DNA of 64,000 nt, taken from Polaromonas sp. JS666. Its GTDB lineage: Bacteria; Pseudomonadota; Gammaproteobacteria; Burkholderiales; Burkholderiaceae_C. The DNA lies in assembly GCF_000013865.1 (NCBI RefSeq), contig NC_007948.1, forward strand, positions 2,170,001-2,234,000. Direction: 5' to 3'. Of this stretch, positions 59,453-64,000 are shown piece after piece. The notes beneath the pieces are model-generated. The model did not search any database, had not been told where the DNA came from, and worked only from the letters and a program-made list of their open reading frames with translations. Position 1 is the first letter of the stretch; each line of letters starts with the position of its first letter. Position numbers and translations under genes: made by a program.

Positions 59453-61195
59453 ATGAATTCTGACGCACAGTGGTCCCAGGCGGCCCAACAGATGCAGGAA
59501 ACCTTTGGCGCGGGCTTCCAGCAGATGCTGGGCGCATTCGGAACAGGCAGCCCTCCGGCCGGTTTGCCGCAAATCGATCTGTCCACGTTCCAGCAGGCCC
59601 TGCCGTCCCTCCGCTTCGATCCCGTCAAGCTGCAAGAACTGCAGCAGCAATACATTCAAAACGCCTCAGTGCTCTGGAACCAGGGGGTTCAGGCTGGTGT
59701 CGACGCAGCCACCGCATCCGACCGGCGTTTTGCCGCCGAAGCCTGGAATGCCAATCCTGTCTCCAGGTTCTCGGCCTCCACCTACCTGCTCAATGCCCGT
59801 ACCCTGATGGGGCTGGCCGAAGCGGTGGAGGGCGATGCGAAAACCAAGGCACGTCTGCGATTTGCGGTTGAGCAGTGGATGGCGGCAACGGCGCCCAGCA
59901 ATTTTCTGGCGCTGAATGCCGAAGCCCAGCAAAAGGCCATCGCCAGCAAGGGCGAGAGCATTGCGCGTGGCATCCAGAACCTGCTGCACGACATGAGACA
60001 GGGCCATCTGTCGATGACCGACGAAAGTGTGTTCGAGGTGGGCAAGAATGTTGCCACCACGGAAGGCGCGGTGGTCTTTGAAAACGAATTCTTCCAGCTG
60101 CTGGAATACAAGCCGCTGACGGCGAGGGTCTATGAAAAACCCTTCCTGCTCGTTCCGCCCTGCATCAACAAGTTTTATATTCTGGATCTGCAACCCGACA
60201 ATTCGCTGATCCGCTACGCGGTCAGCCAGGGCCAACGTACCTTCGTGGTGAGCTGGCGCAACCCTGACGAGTCCATGACCGGCAACACATGGGATGACTA
60301 TATCGAGCACGGTGCCATCAAGGCCATCGAGGTGGTGCAGGAAATCACCGGTGCCAAAACCATCAATGCGCTGGGTTTTTGCGTTGGCGGCACTATTTTG
60401 GGAACGGCGCTTGCCGTGCTGGCTGCACGCGGCGAGAAGCCGGTGACCAGCCTCACGCTGCTGACTTCACTGCTTGACTTCACCGACACCGGCATCCTGG
60501 ATATTTTCATTGACGAGAATTCCGTCAAATACCGTGAGGCGGAGATGGGGAAAGGGGGCTTGCTCAAGGGGCAGGACCTGGCGGCTACCTTCAGCTTTCT
60601 GCGACCCAACGATCTGGTCTGGAATTACGTCGTGGGCAATTACCTGAAAGGCGAAACACCGCCGCCGTTCGACCTGCTCTACTGGAACAGCGACTCCACC
60701 AACCTGCCGGGCCCGTTTTACGCCTGGTACCTGCGCAACACCTATTTTGAAAACAACCTGGTCAAACCTGGCAAAACCGTGGTGTGCGGCCAAAAGGTTG
60801 ATCTGGGCAAGCTCGACATGCCCGTTTATATCTACGGCTCGCGCGAGGACCATATCGTGCCCATTGGCGGAGCCTATGCGTCAACGCAGCAGCTGCCGGG
60901 CAAAAAGCGTTTTGTGATGGGCGCTTCCGGCCATATTGCCGGCGTGATCAATCCGCCGGCCAAGAAAAAACGCAGCTACTGGACCAACGATAAGCTGCCG
61001 CAGGGCAAGTTTCCCGCGGAGCAGGCTGAGTGGCAGAAAAATGCCACAGAACACCCCGGCAGCTGGTGGACGGACTGGTCCGACTGGCTCGAGGGCCATG
61101 CCGGCAAGCAAATTGCCGCGCCCAAGGGCTACGGCGGTCGCCAGCACAAGAAGATCGAGCCCGCGCCGGGCCGGTACGTCAAGGTGAAGGCCTGA
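59453..61195 (+). CDS. phaC: Class I polyhydroxyalkanoate synthase
   Basis: Polymerises (R)-3-hydroxybutyryl-CoA into PHB on granule surfaces. It has 580 residues, the class I length. The lipase-like box GFCVGGT places the catalytic Cys near 310; Asp near 466 (YIYGSREDHIVP) and His near 494 (GASGHIAGVINPP) complete the triad. The N-terminal third is the variable granule-associated domain. The C-terminal WWTDWSDWLEGHAGKQIAA is typical. A strong Shine-Dalgarno AAGGAGG precedes ATG 59453. It leads the phaC-phaA-phaB cluster. Confidence 0.97.
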   Translation: MNSDAQWSQAAQQMQETFGAGFQQMLGAFGTGSPPAGLPQIDLSTFQQALPSLRFDPVKLQELQQQYIQNASVLWNQGVQAGVDAATASDRRFAAEAWNANPVSRFSASTYLLNARTLMGLAEAVEGDAKTKARLRFAVEQWMAATAPSNFLALNAEAQQKAIASKGESIARGIQNLLHDMRQGHLSMTDESVFEVGKNVATTEGAVVFENEFFQLLEYKPLTARVYEKPFLLVPPCINKFYILDLQPDNSLIRYAVSQGQRTFVVSWRNPDESMTGNTWDDYIEHGAIKAIEVVQEITGAKTINALGFCVGGTILGTALAVLAARGEKPVTSLTLLTSLLDFTDTGILDIFIDENSVKYREAEMGKGGLLKGQDLAATFSFLRPNDLVWNYVVGNYLKGETPPPFDLLYWNSDSTNLPGPFYAWYLRNTYFENNLVKPGKTVVCGQKVDLGKLDMPVYIYGSREDHIVPIGGAYASTQQLPGKKRFVMGASGHIAGVINPPAKKKRSYWTNDKLPQGKFPAEQAEWQKNATEHPGSWWTDWSDWLEGHAGKQIAAPKGYGGRQHKKIEPAPGRYVKVKA

Positions 61196-61367
61196 AGATG
61201 AGCGTCTCAATCTTCACCTCAAGCCTCCATAAAAGCGTGAAAAGCATCCAATAATTTACAGGGCTCAGGTATCGAAAAGCCCATGGCAGACGCTCAACCG
61301 ACGGGTACCTCCGGGAGAGCGTCACAACAAGATTTCGCAACAAGACTTCACCACAAGGATAGACATC

Positions 61368-62546
61368 ATGGAAGACATTGTTATCGTTTCAGCAGGCCGC
61401 ACGGCCGTTGGAAAATTTGGCGGTTCCCTGGCGAAAATGCCTGCAACCGAACTTGGCGCGGCCGTGATCAAGGCGGTGCTCGAGCGTTCCGGCCTGAGCG
61501 CCGAACAGGTGGGCGAAGTCATCCTCGGCCAGGTTTTGGCCGCCGGGGTGGGACAGAATCCGGCGCGCCAGGCCGTGATCAAGGCGGGCTTCCCGCATGG
61601 CATTCCGGGACTGACGATCAATGCCGTTTGCGGCTCCGGCCTCAAGGCGGTCATGTTGGCGGCGCAGTCTGTGGCGACTGGTGACAGCGAAATCGTCATT
61701 GCCGGTGGTCAGGAGAACATGAGTGCGGCGCCGCACGTGTTGAACGGCTCGCGGGACGGCCAGCGCATGGGCGACTGGAAGATGATCGATTCGATGATTG
61801 TGGATGGCCTGTGGGACGTCTACAACCAGTACCACATGGGCATCACCGCCGAGAATGTCGCCAAGAAATACGGCATTGACCGTGAGTCGCAGGACGCGCT
61901 GGCGCTGGCCAGTCAGACCAAGGCCGCCGCTGCTCAGGACGCCGGTAAATTCAAGGACGAGATTATTCCGATTTCCATTCCGCAGAAAAAAGGCGACCCG
62001 CTGGTGTTTGCGGCCGACGAGTTCATCAACCGAAAAACCAATGCAGAGGGCCTGGCCGGCCTGCGCCCCGCCTTTGACAAGGCCGGTGGCGTCACGGCAG
62101 GCAATGCCTCGGGCCTGAACGACGGTGCGGCGGCGGTGATGGTCATGACAGCCAAAAAGGCTGCCGCGCTCGGCCTGAAGCCGCTGGCGCGTATTGCAAG
62201 CTACGCCACGACCGGCCTGGACCCGGCCTACATGGGCATGGGCCCGGTTCCGGCATCGACCAAGGCGCTGAAGCGCGCCGGCTGGAAGGCGCAGGATCTG
62301 GACTTGCTGGAGATCAATGAAGCCTTTGCCGCACAGGCCTGCGCAGTGAACAAGGAAATGGGCTGGGACACCAGCAAGGTCAACGTCAATGGCGGTGCTA
62401 TTGCCATCGGCCACCCGATTGGTGCCTCCGGTTGCCGCATCCTGGTGACGCTGCTGCACGAGATGGCGCGACGCGATGCCAAAAAAGGTATTGCCAGCCT
62501 GTGTATTGGCGGTGGCATGGGGGTGGCACTCACACTGGAGCGCTGA
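61368..62546 (+). CDS. phaA: Acetyl-CoA acetyltransferase (beta-ketothiolase)
   Basis: Condenses two acetyl-CoA to acetoacetyl-CoA, the first PHB step. It has 392 residues. The nucleophilic Cys lies at about 88 (NAVCGSGLKAV), the active-site His at about 349 (GGAIAIGHPIGASG) and the second Cys at about 379 (SLCIGGGMGVAL). The loop INEAFAAQA is also conserved. It follows phaC after 172 bp. In E. coli terms it is close to AtoB. Confidence 0.97.
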   Translation: MEDIVIVSAGRTAVGKFGGSLAKMPATELGAAVIKAVLERSGLSAEQVGEVILGQVLAAGVGQNPARQAVIKAGFPHGIPGLTINAVCGSGLKAVMLAAQSVATGDSEIVIAGGQENMSAAPHVLNGSRDGQRMGDWKMIDSMIVDGLWDVYNQYHMGITAENVAKKYGIDRESQDALALASQTKAAAAQDAGKFKDEIIPISIPQKKGDPLVFAADEFINRKTNAEGLAGLRPAFDKAGGVTAGNASGLNDGAAAVMVMTAKKAAALGLKPLARIASYATTGLDPAYMGMGPVPASTKALKRAGWKAQDLDLLEINEAFAAQACAVNKEMGWDTSKVNVNGGAIAIGHPIGASGCRILVTLLHEMARRDAKKGIASLCIGGGMGVALTLER

Positions 62547-62591
62547 GTCCCAGCTAAAACAGTCTGATGCCGGCGCAATTACCCCGCTGAA

Positions 62592-62610
62592 GGCTATTGA
62601 ATAGATAGCC
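62592..62610. repeat. GGCTAT hairpin repeat between phaA and phaB
   Basis: GGCTAT-TGAATAG-ATAGCC in the 158-bp gap; a member of the short hairpin family seen after rplT. Confidence 0.6.
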
Positions 62611-62704
62611 GATCGGAATGGAGCAAAGTAGATTAGGGTAAACAAGAGCAACTCAGAGCAAAGCAGAACAATTTCGCAAAATTGCATATCAAGGAGAGAA
62701 CGAC

Positions 62705-63442
62705 ATGAGCAAAAAAGTAGCGTATGTGACCGGCGGCATGGGCGGTATTGGAACTGCCATTTGCCAGCGGCTGTCCAAGGATGGCTATACCGTGATTGCC
62801 GGATGCGGACCCACGCGTGATTTCACCAAATGGCTCGACGAACAGAAGGCGTTGGGCTACACCTTCTATGCGTCGGTCGGCAACGTGGGCGACTGGGACT
62901 CGACGGTGGCGGCTTTCGATAAAGTCAAGGCTGAGCATGGGCCGGTGAGTGTGCTGGTGAACAATGCCGGCATCACGCGCGACGGCCAGTTCCGCAAGAT
63001 GAGCAAAGCCGACTGGGATGCGGTGATTTCGACCAACCTGGACAGCATGTTCAATGTGACCAAACAGGTCATCGAAGGCATGATTGAGGCGGGCTTCGGC
63101 CGCATCATCAACATTTCATCGGTCAATGGCCAGAAAGGCCAGTTCGGCCAGGTGAACTACTCCACCGCCAAGGCCGGCCTGCACGGCTTTACCATGGCGC
63201 TGGCGCAAGAGGTGGCGAGCAAAGGCGTGACGGTGAACACCGTCAGTCCGGGCTATATCGGGACGGACATGGTCAAGGCCATACGCCCTGATGTGCTGGA
63301 GAAAATTGTGGCCGGTGTCCCCGCCAAGCGCCTGGGCCAGCCAGAAGAGATTGCCTCCATCATTGCCTGGATTGCGTCTGAAGAAGGTGGTTATGCTACC
63401 GGTGCGGACTTCTCGCTCAATGGCGGTTTGCACATGGGCTGA
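62705..63442 (+). CDS. phaB: Acetoacetyl-CoA reductase
   Basis: An NADPH-dependent short-chain dehydrogenase that makes (R)-3-hydroxybutyryl-CoA for PHB synthesis. It has 245 residues. The cofactor motif is VTGGMGGIGTAICQRL (about 8-23), NNAGITRDGQF supports the active site, and the catalytic Ser-Tyr-Lys are in NISSVNGQKGQFGQVNYSTAKAG (Tyr about 153, Lys about 157; stretch shown from 138). The C-terminal GADFSLNGGLHMG is typical of PhaB. AAGGAGAG precedes ATG 62705. Confidence 0.97.
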   Translation: MSKKVAYVTGGMGGIGTAICQRLSKDGYTVIAGCGPTRDFTKWLDEQKALGYTFYASVGNVGDWDSTVAAFDKVKAEHGPVSVLVNNAGITRDGQFRKMSKADWDAVISTNLDSMFNVTKQVIEGMIEAGFGRIINISSVNGQKGQFGQVNYSTAKAGLHGFTMALAQEVASKGVTVNTVSPGYIGTDMVKAIRPDVLEKIVAGVPAKRLGQPEEIASIIAWIASEEGGYATGADFSLNGGLHMG

Positions 63443-63460
63443 GTGCCCGCATGCCTCATG

Positions 63461-63487
63461 AAAAAACCCGCTCCGGCGGGTTTTTTT
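63461..63487. terminator. Bidirectional terminator after phaB
   Basis: AAAAAACCCGC pairs with GCGGGTTTTTT around TCCG, with T-runs on both strands. It ends phaB and probably also the convergent Bug gene. Confidence 0.95.
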
Positions 63488-63557
63488 ATTGGGCACTTGA
63501 CTTGATGGCTTGATGACTTGAGATCGGATCGGTCACGGTCAAATTTTTAGCGGAGGT

Positions 63558-64000
63558 TCAATCAGGCTTGATGCGCGCCTGCCGCACGATGTCCTTCCAG
63601 ATGGCCTGTTCACCGCGAATGAAGGCCGCAAATTCTGCCGGCGGCTGCCCGCCGATGGTCGCGTTGTCGCCCGCAAAGCGCTCAGCCGTTGCGGGTGAAT
63701 GCAGCGCCTTGGCCGACTCCAGCTGCAGACGCTGGACAATCTCGACGGGTGTGCCGGCCGGGGCCAGAATGCCGTACCACTGCACCGACTCGAAGTTGCG
63801 GTAGCCCATCTCGGCCACGGTGGGGACGTCCGGCAGGGCAGGCAGTCTGGCCGGCGTTCCCACGGCAATCGCGCGCAGGCGGCCACTGCGGATATGCGGC
63901 AGAAGCGCCGGTGTTCCGGCTGAAAAAACCTGCGTCCGCCCTGCCAGCAGGTCGGTCAGCGCCGGTCCGGTGCCGCGGTAGGGGATATGTGTCATGAAGG
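63558..64000 (-). CDS. Bug/TctC-family periplasmic solute-binding protein, C-terminal part
   Basis: The last 147 or so residues of a fourth Bug-type protein; the N-terminal half lies beyond the window. The visible blocks THIPYRGTGPALTDLLAGRT, GRLRAIAVGTPARLPALPDV and WYGILAPAGTPVEIVQRLQ match the second lobe of the family. The ligand cannot be judged without the upstream neighbours. Confidence 0.88.
   Translation of the reverse strand, partial: FMTHIPYRGTGPALTDLLAGRTQVFSAGTPALLPHIRSGRLRAIAVGTPARLPALPDVPTVAEMGYRNFESVQWYGILAPAGTPVEIVQRLQLESAKALHSPATAERFAGDNATIGGQPPAEFAAFIRGEQAIWKDIVRQARIKPD

Overview
The window reads as an ordinary chromosomal segment of a GC-rich betaproteobacterium, most probably a member of the Comamonadaceae (Polaromonas/Rhodoferax type). 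Reasons: the gene order thrS-infC-rpmI-rplT-pheS-pheT-ihfA-merR-tRNA-Pro, four periplasmic Bug-type (tripartite tricarboxylate, TTT) binding proteins, a phaC-phaA-phaB cluster, a gentisate pathway, and two short repeat families that I associate with this family: GCTATT-type hairpins and a GGCCCCCACG...CCGAGGGGGC unit. The species assignment is inference. There is no CRISPR array, prophage or rRNA operon; the only autonomous mobile element is one intact IS630-family copy.

Layout. 1-2.6 kb: the end of a class A penicillin-binding protein, an XRE-cupin regulator with a GNAT acetyltransferase, and lgt. 2.7-6.6 kb: an IS630 element and a large patatin/DUF3376 protein. 6.8-12.7 kb: a malonate operon (GntR/MatR, malonyl-CoA decarboxylase, Bug protein, enoyl-CoA hydratase homologue, malonyl-CoA synthetase). 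13-17.3 kb: potFGHI polyamine uptake, with a strong terminator hairpin between potF and potG. 17.2-18.8 kb: a DMT exporter and a gamma-glutamylcyclotransferase-like protein. 19.1-20.5 kb: isocitrate lyase behind a dense operator array. 20.7-29.3 kb: the translation/IHF block, with an ATC-initiated infC and tRNA-Pro(GGG). 29.4-38 kb: two metallopeptidases divergent from a dipeptide-type ABC operon. 38.1-41.7 kb: a NUDIX hydrolase, a Bug protein, maleate isomerase and a LysR regulator. 41.9-44.8 kb: a TRAP transporter.

45-58 kb is a catabolic island. A minus-strand operon encodes 3-hydroxybenzoate 6-hydroxylase, a Bug protein, an FAD oxidoreductase, gentisate 1,2-dioxygenase and a fumarylpyruvate hydrolase-type protein, with a divergent MarR. 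A glutathione-dependent maleylpyruvate/maleylacetoacetate isomerase at 57.5 kb could complete 3-hydroxybenzoate to fumarate plus pyruvate. Between them is a second minus-strand operon under a divergent GntR: Rieske oxygenase, glutamine-synthetase-like ligase, [2Fe-2S] ferredoxin and an ABM-fold protein. The ligase-plus-Rieske pairing recalls the gamma-glutamylation route for aniline and is the best candidate here for an undescribed pathway. The window ends with pgeF, a small membrane protein, phaC-phaA-phaB, and the start of another Bug gene.

A recurring theme is repeat DNA entering reading frames. The N-terminus of one ABC ATPase, the C-terminus of the Rieske oxygenase and an internal loop of PgeF all appear to be encoded by dispersed repeats, and a 102-bp tandem array separates two genes of the gentisate operon.
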